A stretch of 64,000 nucleotides of DNA from Corynespora cassiicola. Lineage: Eukaryota > Ascomycota > Dothideomycetes > Pleosporales > Corynesporascaceae. This document shows positions 1 to 13,161 of the stretch, in pieces. The translations under genes were made by a program, and so were the position numbers. The notes beneath the pieces are model-generated. The model searched no databases. It was given only the letters and a program-made list of their open reading frames with translations, and was not told the DNA's origin. How positions within the stretch are numbered: position 1 is the stretch's first letter; each line of letters begins with the position of its first letter. The stretch lies in contig JAEUWY010000002.1 of assembly GCA_022059125.1 (NCBI GenBank), positions 1,240,001-1,304,000 on the forward strand. Direction: 5' to 3'.

Positions 1-490
1 CCGGATCCAATGTTTTCCAATTAGTCCTCGGCGAGCTGAATTACCTGTCGATAGTGAAACATATATCCCCCTAATTACTTGAAATCTGCCATCAACCAGA
101 TGGGATACAGAGAAACTGATGGTGCCATTGCATGTGATATACAACCTTGGATGTTGGAGTCGCTTTCCGCCCCACCGGAAAGTACGCGTCATTCTCCGCG
201 GAGGGCGTGATGGCTCGAAATACTGCAAAGAGAAGTTGATATTCGTGCTGAAACGTGGCCCCCCTCCAATGCTGGCTTGCCCTGCCCGAGAGAAATTTCC
301 GCGGGGGGAGTATTACGCGCAGCACCTGCTGTCATGACGAGGTCTTTACCAGAAAGTAGGCCAGTCGAACATGATGAGGCGAGACTAGAAGCCCGTCAAA
401 AGTATAATATATTGGATCGCGATGAGATTGACAGCCAGTTGTCCATGACGGACCTAGTCGCTTGGCTCGAACATGGACGAACGCATGCCA
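1..490. other. non-coding flank, no gene seen
   Basis: This is the 3' side of the F-box gene. The short reading frames here have no family features and overlap each other on both strands. I see no repeat or RNA gene. Confidence 0.5.
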
Positions 491-1614
491 TTAGTCCATG
501 TACGCAGGATCGACCTCGATGTATGTGGAGCCATCTGCAGGTTCTATCCGCGGCAAAGGAGGAATGCACTCTGGTATCTTCCACTCGTCTTGGTTTCGGG
601 TTTCAATGGCGTCGCTGTGTACCATGCCATGGCATCCCTGCAGGCTCAAGAACTGTGCCGCTACTGTCAGCAAAGCTGAACCCCGCATGCCATCTATCAA
701 GCGCCGCTTACCTGCAGCTCTTTCATTGTGCCAATGACATTGAGGGCTTCTTCACCAAGCACTCCACCACAGTGCATAATCCCCAGGATCTGAAGTCGAA
801 GACCGGCGCGTCCCTCCCTGCCGCTCTCGGTTCCAAGAAAGCTCCACACCTCCTCTTCAACGCGATTGCAGCTGCACAGCCAGAGCTCTCGACACCACCG
901 GGATTCGCGCAGGAGTCGGCTAAGTTGTTGGGTATCCATCTCGCCGCCTTCGATTCGCAGAGCTTCCAGCCGAGGGGCAAAGGCAGCGTTATCGGCGAGT
1001 ACATCCCATGCCTCGCGTTCCTCGACACGCTGCTGCGCGATCCATCGGCGTGGCACAGCAGCCCGTACATTGGGGAAATCTTGAATGCGGATGGACAGGG
1101 TTCGTACTGCTGACAGGCTCGCCAATGCCTTAGCGATTGGAACAGTAAGCGTCCAGAGGGACAACTCCAGGTTTCGAAGCGTGCCACCGTGCCGGATCAG
1201 GACACTCTTGGTGAGTGCGTTGTGGAAGCTCTGAAGTGTCTGGTAGTTGAATTCTTGGGCATCGGGTATTAAGACGGAGACCTTGTAGGGGTTCTCGAGC
1301 AGGCCTTCGTCCTCGGCGTAGTCGATTTCGTGGTGCTGGCGAGGCTGACGGTGAGACGCTGAGTGCGAAGGATTAAGCAGGGCAAAAGCCGAACGGGAAT
1401 CCCTTGGCCGGGGGTACTGGGTGCTGCCTAGGCGACTGATGATACCAGCGACGCGGGTTGGATGGATGCCTAGATTCAGTGTGTGAAGACTCGAAGTGGC
1501 AATTGAATGGGAGAATTGGCATGTTTGGGAAAATCTCAGTAGTGCTTGTACAGGAAGGAAAGCCAGGATATGAACCAATATCTCTGGGGGGATGCTCAGA
1601 AGAGAACGAGACAT
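491..1614 (-). CDS. F-box protein, two exons
   Basis: Probable substrate-recognition subunit of an SCF ubiquitin ligase. Exons are 1614-712 and 652-491, giving 354 residues. The F-box sits at the very N-terminus (about residues 5-45), with the typical Pro-Pro-Glu-Ile-Leu start and a leucine-rich helical run. A leucine-rich region without a clear repeat register follows. The start at 1614 places the F-box at the N-terminus; an upstream in-frame ATG at 1686 would only add a Pro/Phe-rich leader. The first exon read alone ends in a short false tail after a GTAAGC donor at 711. Splicing to the acceptor before 652 (CACAG) keeps the frame and adds 54 residues ending Tyr-Met-Asp. The F-box call is firm; the substrate is unknown. 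Confidence 0.75.
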
Positions 1615-4600
1615 GGCGAAATGATGGACAATGGCGGTAAACGGCGATGGCAGCGTTGGGGGATCAAGTCTGGAGAAAGAAGCCACCGTGGGGGAGAGAG
1701 GTGGATACGTTAAATAGAGATGTGGTGGGATGCTCGAGTGCAGCAGGAAGCGGCGCAGCTACCGGTGAGCGCGTAACTGTAGGCCAGGCAGGAACCGAAG
1801 CTTATCCTCCAGCTCGTTTTGTGGTTCTGATATGGGCAAAGCAGTCTGGACCCAGAGGCCAGAGGCCAGGATAGGAAATATGAAGACGGCCGTCGTGGTG
1901 GTACAAGGCGTCAGTAGGCGCATGCGGCGTAGGGCTCAGATATCACTTCGGCCAACAGGGCGAGGGTACCTTGATGGCGGATGGGCAAGGCTTGGCTTCC
2001 GAGAAAAGCAGACATTGTGCCCATGGAAGAAGCAGTCAAGGCGGGCGTTTAAGTAGGGAGGCTAGGGACATGGCCATCGCGTGAACAGAGACGGATCTTT
2101 GAGGCCTCAGCGCAACATGTTCGAGATGACGTTCGCACAAGACCGGCGCCTGGGGCTAGTGCTCAGCATGCTGCGCTACCCGGGCCCTGAGCTGTGTCCT
2201 CCAGCCTGACGACGTCCAGGTCGAGACCCCCCGGGCCAGCATTGGCTGCACCGCCTTTGCGACTCTTGATAAAGCAATACCACGAGCGCCTCCGACGTGT
2301 GATGGAGAGGATGTCTGCGACGTGGAGCCTCTGAGGGGGGTGTCGAGGGCGTCAAGGGCGTCGGGATAGCGTCTGGACGGGGTCGGTGGAGCATGGTGGA
2401 TGCAAAAAAGCAAAGTCACGGGCGCATGTGCGAGAATAGAGTTCAGCCTGGTGCAGGTGTCAGAAGGTGTGCTCAGCGGTCTGCCATCTGGTGAGACGGG
2501 TTATACCAAGGCGACGAGTCCACGGGTGTTGGTGTTGAGGATTCAGGCAAACTGGAAGGAGCCATGGGATCATGCAGCGTGTGACTGGGAGCGATGACTC
2601 GCCGCAGCCACGCAGTTCCACCATCTTTACCCATCGTACCACGAAGCACCCTCATCGCCGCCCCGTCTGCATTCCTTTTATCTCCACCGTCGCTGAATCC
2701 TGCTTCGTGCGTGCAATGTGCCCCAGCTGTTGAGGGCGACTGCAGCCATTGCATGCAGCACGCAAAAAGAAGCCAACCATGGCCGATCGTATCTCTCGAG
2801 TGATCATACGAGCAGCAATCCCCTCCCCTCCCCGATCAGCATCTCTGCAGCCCTCACAGCTTTCGCGGCCATCTCGACGGCTTCGTTTGAGGTCCTGGGC
2901 CATGTATTTGTCAATACTTGTCGTTCCAGGCACTTGCTTACGGGAAAGATTCCGCTCCCTTCCAACCAAGCTCCGCCCAGCTCCGTCGTTTTTGGTCCAA
3001 CCTCACGCGTCTCCGGAGCCAGGCAGCCCGGCATCGTCAGGACAATACCGTTATCCTTTACTGGCAATATGCTAATTTTGTGAAGGAAAAGTCGGTTGAA
3101 GAGGAGCGTTTTCCTAAACCATCGGAAAAGTGGTTCTGGTCATAGCATCCCAATTCCCAAGGCTAGCGTCCGTCAGGGGAGAGGGGAGTAGGCCATTCGG
3201 TCTGCGCGGTATCTTCGCTCTGTGACCATGCGGGCCGCCCTCATCACCATAATCCCTACACATTGTTGAACCTTGATATCATTCCAAGGTTCGCAAACGA
3301 TACCCACCACAGTTCCGATCACGTGACTCCTCCACGCGGCGCACGGGAGGTCTCTCGGGACGATGTCCAGCCGATGGCGAGCCGATCCCAGCCTTGGACC
3401 GACTTCCAAGAGGAGAGGGGGGGCAGGGTTCAGTCTTCACCTCTCTCTCGGCAGTTCCGCTTGTCCCGACGGCTGCACCCTCCGTTGACCTATGCGCTCC
3501 TTGTCTGGGTGACGGATCCAATTGCCGGGTGCATGTCATTGGTGAGTCTTGCGTCGGTTTTCCGCCCGAAAACGCGTAGCATTTTGCTCCGAAGCCATTG
3601 ACCCCGCGTGTGGGGAGATGTTTCTTTGAAGAGGTTCCTCCGTTCCCCAGCGTCGCTTGAGACGTCTTGACCCCCTAGTGCGCGGCCTTGACCTTGGTAA
3701 GTCTACCGATATGGGGGGGAAATCCCAGATCACCATTGGCGCAATACCGGCGGAGAGCATGGGACGGGGTTTACCTCATATGGAGGCGTAGGCTGCCTCA
3801 ATGAGGATAGCTCATCCAACTTTTCAATCGGACCCCGGGCTTTTCTCCCGGACCCACAGCCGATATCATCTGCCAGCAAACTTGAGTGCGGGACCCGCGA
3901 TTTAGCTAGCCACTACAGCTCTGGCTGACAGGCGTCGCTCACTGCTAGTTTCAGGAGTATTGGCCGTTCGCCAAAAAAAATTATTAAAAATTGGGCAGAA
4001 ACGACTACGCGCCGATACGAGGTGTGTTATTGAACGAGTCTTGCATCGAGTTGCCTGCCTGCACAGCGAATGCTCATTCAATTGAAAGTGGACGGCAGTT
4101 TCAGAGCTTGGACGGACCCCAAAAAACAGAGTTTGGACCCTCACGTGGTTACAGCACTTGACAGCGCGCCAGACCTAGGTTTCGCACTTGATACCGCCTT
4201 TTACGAGGCCAAAGAACGGGCTGTTTACCGCCTTCGACAATGGTCATGATGGTGCGAGTTGGAGTCCAAGCCATGATACCATGTCCGCCTTGCCATGGAC
4301 AAAGTTTCCAGCCAAGGACTACTGGTCAAGATGCCGAGGGACGACTGCTATCGACGATGCAGATCTTAACTCGGTCGATCGTTGACCAATGTGATCATCT
4401 GCGAGGCTGAGCTGGTGAAAGTTCTGGAAGGCCGGATGAGGTAGTGTGTGTGTGACCAGAAACGGTAGACCACATTGTTTTTTTCCCTTGGCGTGCGATG
4501 GTGTATTGTCAATGTAGACGTCCCAGACGGGGCCGTCAAGTCGCTCTCCCTCCTGCACTGGCAAACCTTCCATCGTCACCCTAAGCCTTGAGTTAATTTA

Positions 4601-7600
4601 TGTGTTCCAGTTCACAGGTAACACCCACGTGGTGCGGGCGTTCTGACTCGGCCTGCAGAAGTCGACACGGCGTCGCGACCTGCAGCTGCAGCATGGCTTG
4701 GTTTCCACAAACTTTGGGTGCACTTTGGCTGCATGAGGCCGAGTCTCACCAATCATGCCCGCATGTTTACCACCGAGATCCATGCCCCCCTGTGAGGTTT
4801 CACAGCAATCTGAGACGGGCGCTGTAGCATCTTCGCTCACCTACCCATCGCTCCTCGTTCTCGAACGCGTTGCAGATCGTGCTTCATGGCGGCGGCGTCC
4901 GCCTCTCGCCTTTGGGAGAACCAGGTTGGGCGTGAATGCAACCATCACACTCCATCGGCACGGCGTGCCTGACCTGGCGAATGCGAATGCTTTTGCCTCT
5001 CCGACTGTGCGTGCGATAACGCGCACTACGTTGTCCAGACAAGTCTCGCTTTCATACTACCGACGAGATTACGCGCGATCTTCGGACCCTGCATCAACCG
5101 CTTCCGCACGCCACCACCACCATGACAACCATCCCCCACCATGCCCGCCGTCGTCGCCCAATGCTACCCATTGCCACCCACACCCCCCAAATAATATTCA
5201 CCAAGAAAATAACGGAGGCGATAAAAATAACGCATGAGGTGTGCGTAAACGCTGGTGGGGGTTTGGTCTGGTCGCCTCGCCATGCACAACCAAGCTGCAT
5301 ATCTCTAGTTCGACATTGAAGAAGATCATCAAATGCTCCTTAGGCTATCACAACCCCATGCATCCCCTCCCACGGTAGGTAGGCTGGCATATGGCCAAGC
5401 GGGTCCATTTACCGAACAGCATGCATCTCGTGTTCCATCAAGAACCCGCCTTGGCCGCCTCGGGGAGCGATGGACGGCAAGGGCACGAAACGATTCGACC
5501 CATTTTGAACCCCAGGATTCTAGATTCTAGGGCACACGGACGGCGGAATGGAGCGAGCGTAATAAGGAGATACGAAATGACGAAGCGTCTGGTGATTGCC
5601 GCTGGCGGCTGTTGACACTGCTGCCCAAAAGTCTTGAGCTCCAGGGTCGAATCATGGGAAGACTCCAAGGCGGTTCCCCGAGATGAGTGGTATTTCTTTC
5701 TGGCCAATCACGAGCTGGTCCCCCGCCGTCACGCCCCCTCGATTGGGATTCCGATTTCTCGGAATGATTCCACGCTTGCGCTGACAAATGAACAGCTGAT
5801 TGGAGAGTAGAGGCACGGATGCTGGGCGCGGTCGATGGGTAATGAACATGATGTTACAAGATACCCCCAAGGCCTGGACTATACCAAGACCTCGAGAGGA
5901 CGCCGATGGACGAAGGACGCCGGTGAGGACGAACCACCAGGACGCCGACGCAAATAGCTCTCATTTCGTCATCTCCCACGACCCCAGCCGGTGCACCCTG
6001 TGCTGGTGCATGGACCATCCGCTGATCAGTTTCTGGGCAGCAACGAAGATGCATCATGCCAAACGCCAGCGGGGGGTTTTTTTTTCAACCAATTCTCCAC
6101 TGAAGTCGTCGATTTTGCTCTTTTTGAAGATGGGGCGCCATTTCTCCTATCACGGAGCCCAGCGCGCGATACTAGTGGTTGTGCGGGTGCACATGCGACG
6201 GGAGTTTAATCGCGTTTTCTCCTTCTGCATTCGCAACGCACGCGCAGATTCAAACGACACCCTAGCAGAAACGGGAATTTTAGGGCGGACAAGTGTACCT
6301 ACTGCACCGCACCGCTCCGCAGCTCGTGTGGGCTTACCCTTTCTCGAATCAGCCTTGCCCAGACTAGCAAACGTACGTCCAAGAAGTTGGACAGAATTTG
6401 GCCGAACCGCCGAACAATCTACACGAACCCGGCAAATGCACCAAGTGTCATGAACACGCAGCCCACGCAGCCTCTGTTGTTCCTCTTGACTGGAAAATTC
6501 GGCCTTCCCGCCCAAGACCAAGACCAAGGCTGGTTAAGGCATAGCATACCGCGGTGGCCCTTGTCCGATCCTCGTTTACGCTGTTCCCGCTCCATGGCAT
6601 CGACGCCCCTCCCCTTTGTCAGTGCCAGGCCATCCAGCACCCAAGCGAATGCCGGTTTCAACAGACCTTTGTAATGGTACCACGGCTTTTGTAATCCTGG
6701 TCTAACTAGCCTGGCGAGCCCCGTTTGTAACGCCCAGTAACCCAGACCACCAGATGCCCATTTGCCCAGAGGTGAATGCTAAGGCCATAAGCCTCACAGG
6801 CACACACATACACACAGGCACACCACACTGGGACCACAATCTGCGCCCGTCCCCCCCCCCCCCCCAGTTCCCCCCCCCTCCCCTTCCCTCCCGCGCCCAC
6901 CCCCCTCCTCTTAATTCCCTCCCCTAAGCCTGGAATCCCCGTCAATTGAAATCAGACCAAGCTGCGAAAGGCAACCGCAGGCAACAAAATTGCCAAGGGT
7001 ACGCTTTTCCAACTTTCTTCGCAAGAGCAAGAACCCCACACCCAACGTGACAAATTATAGGACCCTGTTTCAAGAGGAATGGGTTGGTTCCAGAGGGAGG
7101 GGGGGCTCAAAAGGCAACGTGCATGCGGCTTCGAAACGAACCCCGGTCAACCCATTGGGGGGGATGGGCTCGGGACCAAATAGCCTTTTTTTTCCTCGCT
7201 TGTAATGCAGACCCAAACGGAAAAGCGAGGCAAGCGTTAAGGTTGGACTAGTCTGAACGTGACATGTGTACACGCATGTCGGAGTTAAGGAAACAGGGCG
7301 TTAGGGGGGAGAGGGGAGAGGGACAGGGGGGGGAGGAGGGCAGAAGACGAAAGAGACAAAAAGGCGATGCTACTGCCACTGCCACTGTTGCTTTGCAGTG
7401 CTTTGCAGTGCTTTGCTTTGCTGGAAAAAAAATAGGACCCAATAAACCATCACAACCAAGCAAGACCCAACCCCCGAATCTACCGATGCACTTGTGTGAC
7501 AGGGCCGACGTAGCGCCTACCTCCCACCCACCCCCGCGCGCCGCGTGCACGCAAGCGTCACGCAGCGTAGCTGCAGCGGGACTAGAAGGAAAAAAAAGAT

Positions 7601-10459
7601 CAGGAAGCGAAGCTTAAGCTGGAACGGGAGATCCGTCGAAGGACCAGAGACGCGGTATGCGCCGTTGCGTGGAGGGGGTTAGGGGTGGGCGGTTAGTGCG
7701 GACAGGGTGGGCTGGTGTGGGAGGTAGGGAGGTAGGGAGGTAGGGAGGTAGGGCGGGTGGGTGTGGGTAATAGCCCGTGAACGAGATGGGTAGGGTAGGT
7801 AAAGAGAGGGAGAACGAGCGCGAGTGGGAGTGGGAGAGGCAGTGCGTTGCGCGAGGAGGTGTGGGAAACAGAGGCCCCAAGACAGGCGTACCGTACATTG
7901 GCCCCAAAACCCTGAAGGTGTGCATGTGCAGGTCCATGCAAGACGGTCTGAAAACCGTTAAGACGGGCAGGTTGGTTGGATTGGAAGGCCCTCCGAATGA
8001 GGCAAGCAGCACGCGTTGTTTTGCGCGCGCTGACGTCGTGTCCTTGGTGCTGCTGCGACCTGCTGCACCATACCACACCACGGCCACGCCATGCTTGGGC
8101 GGGTTTGGCTGGCTGATGCTGAGGCTACCGGGCGGATGAGGCTATCGATGTTGCTGTTGCTGCTGCGGATGCCTTGCTTGGGGCTTGGCCCTGCCTGGTG
8201 GCCCTTCCTCCATCCCTCACACACGCCAACTCACTCACCCACCCAACCCAAACCCACTCACTCTACCCTCGAGCATTACCGTGGCTCGGAGAGCCCGCTC
8301 GGACAGCACTGCCCCCGGTTTCCGAGCCCGCGCCCACGCCCACGCGTTGCGTGCGAGTGCCAAGGATTGCCGTTTGGCACGGGGGGGGGAGGGGCTTGGA
8401 TGGGTCGTCAGGTAGGGGCTTGGGTGGTGGAGGGGGGAGGGAGACGACGTGGGTGTGAGGGACGTGGGTTGCAACAGACATGGGCAAATTGTCGAATGAA
8501 AAATTTACTGATACGAGTACGCAGGGAGGGTGGTCAAAGACCCAGAGACCTAGCGGCAATTACCAACCCCACGAGCGATCATTTTCATAGCGAAGAACTG
8601 GGAGTGTTCCGAGAATGCGTCCGCGAGCGGTTCCGCAGCACATCGCGGGTCGGTATGAGCCGTTAGGTCGAGGCTGGCATGCCCACCAAAGCGAACCCGG
8701 AGACGTTTCCTCGACACGGCTCGTAATATCTTGTCGCGAGACTATGCCTCAGGAAGCAGCCGGATTGCCCCTTCAGTACATCGGGGAAGGGGGGGAGGGG
8801 GGGGGAGGACACGATGACAGTAAGATCGGGACGTTCAAATCGGACCGAGAGAGCGCCCGTGTCAAGCTGAAGGGCAAGGGGCACAATGCAGGAACCTGTA
8901 GTAACCCCATGACCATGGCCCCTCCCGCACCTTTGGCGACATTAGGGTGCGCAGCCCACCACGCTCTGTACGGTTGTTGCTGCTGGAGCGTTGCACTAGG
9001 AGCTACCGTACGATATTCGCCACACCGCAAGAGATCAGCACCAGCCTGAGGGATCCATGCCGCTGGTGAAGAGAATTTTGTAGCCCGCTAAGAGACAATA
9101 GTGAAATTAATTTCCAATGTCGTGCATGGAAGATGCTTCGAAGGTGCATGGAAGGTTGACACTGTGTTTTTCTTGGTGACTTCTGTGCTTTGGCAGCGAG
9201 GTGGGACTGACTCTCTCTGACAGGTGATTCATTTGATTGTGAGGTGCAAGCGTGCTGCGGGAAAGGATGGAACGTTCCCGCATAGACCAGACAGAACCTC
9301 GAGTGCTTGAATCCCCACATGGTCCCGAAAGGGATGGAACTTCCTCACCTTACCATCGACACTAGGAGCATCCATGCTTGCGGGCGCTGTCAACGTCTGA
9401 TCATCTTAGATCGGAAGAAGGCAGGTGACGCGAACGGGGCAAGGTATGCTACAGTCAAGCTAGCGGCCCGAACCAACCCAGGAGTGAGGCATAAAAGTTT
9501 AAAAGTATACCTATCACATTCAAACGTGGCTCGAGCCAGTGTGAGGGAGACCCCAGATAACCCGATGTCGAACCCCCAACGGCCGCCCGTTCTTGTTACC
9601 CGCACGGTTCCGGAGTCTGTGCGGCTATGCTCTGATAGAGTTTGGAGATTGAAGAGTCCAAGCGCTTTTCAGCCTTATGCTCCAGGAACAGGCCCCATCC
9701 CATCTCTTTGTGCGCTTCCACCTGCTGTACCTGCGCATTCGGTCGACTACTCGGTCGACTACACCAGATGGCGTTGACATGCGCCTCACTTCCGTCTTCT
9801 TGGAAGGCGGTTTCGAGCCTTGGGATACGCGTGTCGCCGTCCTGACACTGCCAAAGCTTCGATACCAAGACTTTGCCCGTCCCAAAGCGGCCCATCGTCT
9901 TTTTGAACATTGCTCATTGAATTTCTTGGAATGCGTTCTTGGTCGTTCGCGGCACCCCGCACAAGAATTCGAATTGGCAGCTGAGGCTTGCGCATGACGT
10001 TGGGTGGTAGATCGCGGTTTAGGAATATGCCGTGTTGCCCCATGCCCAACCCTGTCGTAGTATCTTGATTCACCCCACAGGATTCCCATCTTTAGAAATT
10101 TCTTTAACGGCACCCATGTTGATTTGTTCTCGAGACGATGCTTTCTTTGCATTGATAGTCACTCGCTTGAGACTTCCCTGGCCTTCTTTGAAACAGTATC
10201 ATATGCCAACCAAGCGCTCTGAACGCCGAATTGATCAAGACTGGTCTCCTAAAATGTTCCCCGGACTCCGCCGCCCTTAAAGGCTATGCCAAACTTGAAT
10301 GCTTCTGCTTCTCTCTGGGCATCGGTCATTCCGCGCTTACAAAATAAATGTTCCGAAGGGATCCTTCGCGCGCTTTCCCTCGCCGATTCCCGTAGTCTCC
10401 GAAGTAGGCCCTAAGATCGTTTCCCAGGCAGTTGGAGCTCACACGTGCTGTCCAAAATG
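1615..10459. other. 8.8-kb stretch without a recognisable gene
   Basis: No reading frame here shows a family motif or a convincing exon chain on either strand. The longest frames (for example 5800-6453 + and 8091-8666 +) are rich in Arg/Pro/Ser and look like chance frames in GC-rich DNA. Visible structure is low complexity: a C-run near 6847-6885, a GGTA/GGGA array near 7720-7755, tandem TTTGCAGTGC-like units near 7390-7420, and G-runs near 8789-8810. The right part holds the 3' flank of the Zn2Cys6 gene, and the left edge holds the F-box promoter. Confidence 0.5.
7716..7756. repeat. AGGTAGGG tandem repeat
   Basis: About five copies of an 8-bp G-rich unit lie in a row, in a G-rich surround. 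The unit has the G-run spacing of possible quadruplex DNA. It is non-coding. Confidence 0.7.
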
Positions 10460-13161
10460 TCATCCTGCATATCCGCCGCCATGGCCCCTACCATGGCCAA
10501 GGCCTCCACGGCCGGCTGTTGCATAGAGTGTGCCTTGTCCCTGCATCTGTCCCGCCGTCTCCGCATCCTCTTGCTTGAACACCATCGAGGGATCTACCGG
10601 AAAGCCCTGGACGGTAAACCTCGGATCGTAAGCAGTCGGATTCACTCCCAGATGATGGCCTTGTATGTGGCTGTGCTGCGGATGTGATGACGGCACCTGT
10701 ACTGACGAGTGTGACGTTGGGAGGGAACTGCGCGATTGGTTAGGTGACGGCTCATAGGGTCCGGGGGTCGCGGATTGGCTTGGCGGGGCCGAGCCTGTGG
10801 AATGGGTGGTGCTGTGGGCGGAGTCGTACAGGGAGAGGTCCTCCACCCTCGAGGACGGAGCGTGGATGAGGGACTGCTGCGATGTGTTGAAGGGAAGTTG
10901 GGCGCCCGTTTGGGCGGCAAGCTGGCGGATCAATTCCGTAGAGGGATAGGCGGGTGACGAGACTGCCGGTAGCGAGGAAAGATCATCATGGACGTTGGAC
11001 GGGACTGTTCCCAAGGCACCGCCAGGCAGGCCAATGGTAGAGGTAGGGATGTTTTGCGGCAGATTCAGAGACCGGGGAAGCGGCAGGTTGGGTAGTACGT
11101 CAGAGACTTTGGCGAGTAGGAGTGGGAGGTACCTAGTCTGCCCGCCGCGCAGGGCAGAGAACAGAGTGAGGAAGCGCGAAACGTAATCCCGAGGCCCCAG
11201 GGCGAAGGTGTCTGGCGAGAAGGGGATACACGCAACCACGTCGGTCAAGCAGCAGGCAATGTCGAATAGCTTCTCGATCTGCGGGTACACGTTAGCAGCG
11301 GTAGAGGTGAGGTTGCGCCAAGAAGGGTAACGAGTGGTGAAGTTCCCAGTGCTGGGGCACAAGTGGGCAGCGCGCAGTACGAGAAGGGACCAGGGCGCGC
11401 AAGGAAAACGAGGTCTAGCCCCATGCGCCGTCGTGTCTCTGGTTGTTAGAGATAGACGTTGGGGAGTGGGGCAGTGTTTGTCCAAGCTAAAGCAAATGGA
11501 ACAGGGATGATGAAGTCATTCTAGGTAAGGATCGGAAAAGTGGCAGGGGTGACCGAACAGAGGGGGTTTGAGACATCAGGAGATTTGGAGAATGAATAGG
11601 CACTCACAAGTCCAACGCCATGCACCTCCATGGCCTGCTGAGAGAATTGCTGCGTCAAGGAGAGAAGGTCCCGCGAAATTTCGATGGGGTACTTGAAGGT
11701 CATGGCAGTGTCCGCCGAGACGCTGCTCACGAGGCCTTGGCTGACACACAACTGCCATACCATGGTCCGCAGCCACTGCTGCGTGACGCGCAAATCAACG
11801 GCCTGAATTTCGGTGCATTCGAGATATCCGGGGACGGCCTCGGAAAGCTGGCTCTGGAGCTGCGCGGCCCAGCTCGGATTTGCGTGTGTGTGAACCTTAT
11901 TCCATAGGCTCATAAACGTGTCGTCGAACGGTTTGTAGAGATTGATGAGCAGATCTAGGCCTGCGGACACTGGGCGATCTGTGGGAACCTCGTCCAGCGC
12001 GGGCGGGTGAATGGTCGGGTACAGCGAAATCGGGCGATGCTTGTGCAGTGCGTGGGTCCTGCGGGAGTGTGAGCGTCGCATAAAAAGCAAATTCGGGCGG
12101 CCCAGCGGTTCGCGCAGAGCGCAAAAGGCGGAGGCGGCGGAAATGATGGAGGAGGAGGAGGGGTGGGAGGCCCGGGAGTGGAGTGGTACCTTTCCGTGAC
12201 GAAGAGCAGCCAGAAGAGCACGCGCTTGCGGGAAATGTCGAGCGGGTCGTTCTTGTACGTCTCCTCGTCGTGCATGCCCAGCAGTTGGGCCTGGGTCGTG
12301 GCTTCCCGCAAAAAGGACCAGGCCGTGTTGTCCCGCCCCAGGCCGAAGTAGCACCCATAGTAGAACCACGACGTCAGGACCGACAGGTGTGTGGGATTCT
12401 CGAGGTAGTCGAAGCCCTTGCGCACGCGGACAGACTCCTCGAGGAGCACGTGGCCGATGCTCACATTGGACATCTGCGCCATCTCCGGTCGCGGGAGCAT
12501 GTTGGGCGGCACCGTCATGTTGGACTGGATCATGACATAGGCGCAAAGGGCCACAATCATGCAGTAGGCCTCGGTCGAGTGCTCAATGCTCATGACCGTG
12601 TCCTGCGCGCGCTGCCGGTGCAGTATGGGCTGTGACGGGTAGACATTTGCAAAGAAGAACTCGAGGCAGCTCTCGACGAGGCCGGGCGGGAGCAGTCCGG
12701 GAGTGCGGGCAAACGTCGTGGGGAGCGCGCGCCCGTCGAAGCCGAGTTCGGGGGGGAAACCGGCGGCCAACTGTGCGTTGCGCTGGCTCTCTCTGAGCTC
12801 CGAGAGGACTTTGGCGCGGCTGCCCTTGGGGCCCTTCTTCTGGGGGATTGCATTGTAGGTGCAGGCGAGACCGGCGGAGACGCAGTTCTTGCACGGGTTG
12901 GTACCCTCTCCGATGCATTTGACTTTGCGGCGGTGACAGCTGGGGGAGCAATGTGAGCAACGAAAGCCAAGGGAGCAGCGGGAGCAGCGAGAGGGAGGAT
13001 AGTGGAGGCGGAGGCGGTGGAAGTGGAAGTGGAAGTGGTGGTGGTGGTGGCAGCAACAGCAGCAGCAGCGGCAGCGGAAGCGGCAGCAGCAGCAGCGACG
13101 ACGGGAGGGGCACAAACCTATCGCAAGCCCGCTTCACGGGGGTCGAAGTAGTAGAGGCCAT
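10460..13161 (-). CDS. Zn2Cys6 transcription factor with fungal-specific TF domain
   Basis: Nuclear regulator of about 687 residues. Exons are 13161-13118, 12939-12190, 12058-11608 and 11278-10460; all phases agree. The first intron splits the zinc cluster. Once joined, the cysteines are at residues 13, 16, 23, 31, 34 and 41, the full Cys6 pattern. A short basic linker (Gln-Lys-Lys-Gly-Pro-Lys-Gly) follows, then the fungal_trans middle homology region (about 110-420), including a Phe-Val-Thr-Glu-Arg segment restored by the second splice. The C-terminus is Ser/Pro/Gln/Gly-rich and probably disordered. The linker and middle region remind me of ascomycete regulators labelled sucrose-utilisation/SUC1-like or sugar regulators; that is memory-based and tentative. 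The third intron (329 nt) is long for this window, so a small extra exon there is possible. Confidence 0.85.
12940..13117 (-). repeat. triplet-repeat intron within the zinc-cluster gene
   Basis: This first intron (178 nt) is dominated by imperfect CTG/CTC/CTT-type triplets on the coding strand (GGT/GGC/AGC on the + strand). It reads open as poly-Leu/Pro and poly-Ser/Gly frames. Splicing across it is needed to form the Cys-Asp-Ser-Cys start of the zinc cluster. Confidence 0.8.

Noticed and set aside
277..1113. 278-codon + strand frame
   Set aside because: It lies opposite the F-box gene, has no family feature, and the minus-strand frame carries the F-box and a proper splice.
11279..11607. Short exon inside the third intron of the Zn2Cys6 gene
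   Set aside because: The acceptor nearest 11487 leads to a stop after about 23 codons; the acceptor before 11278 keeps the frame and the domain.
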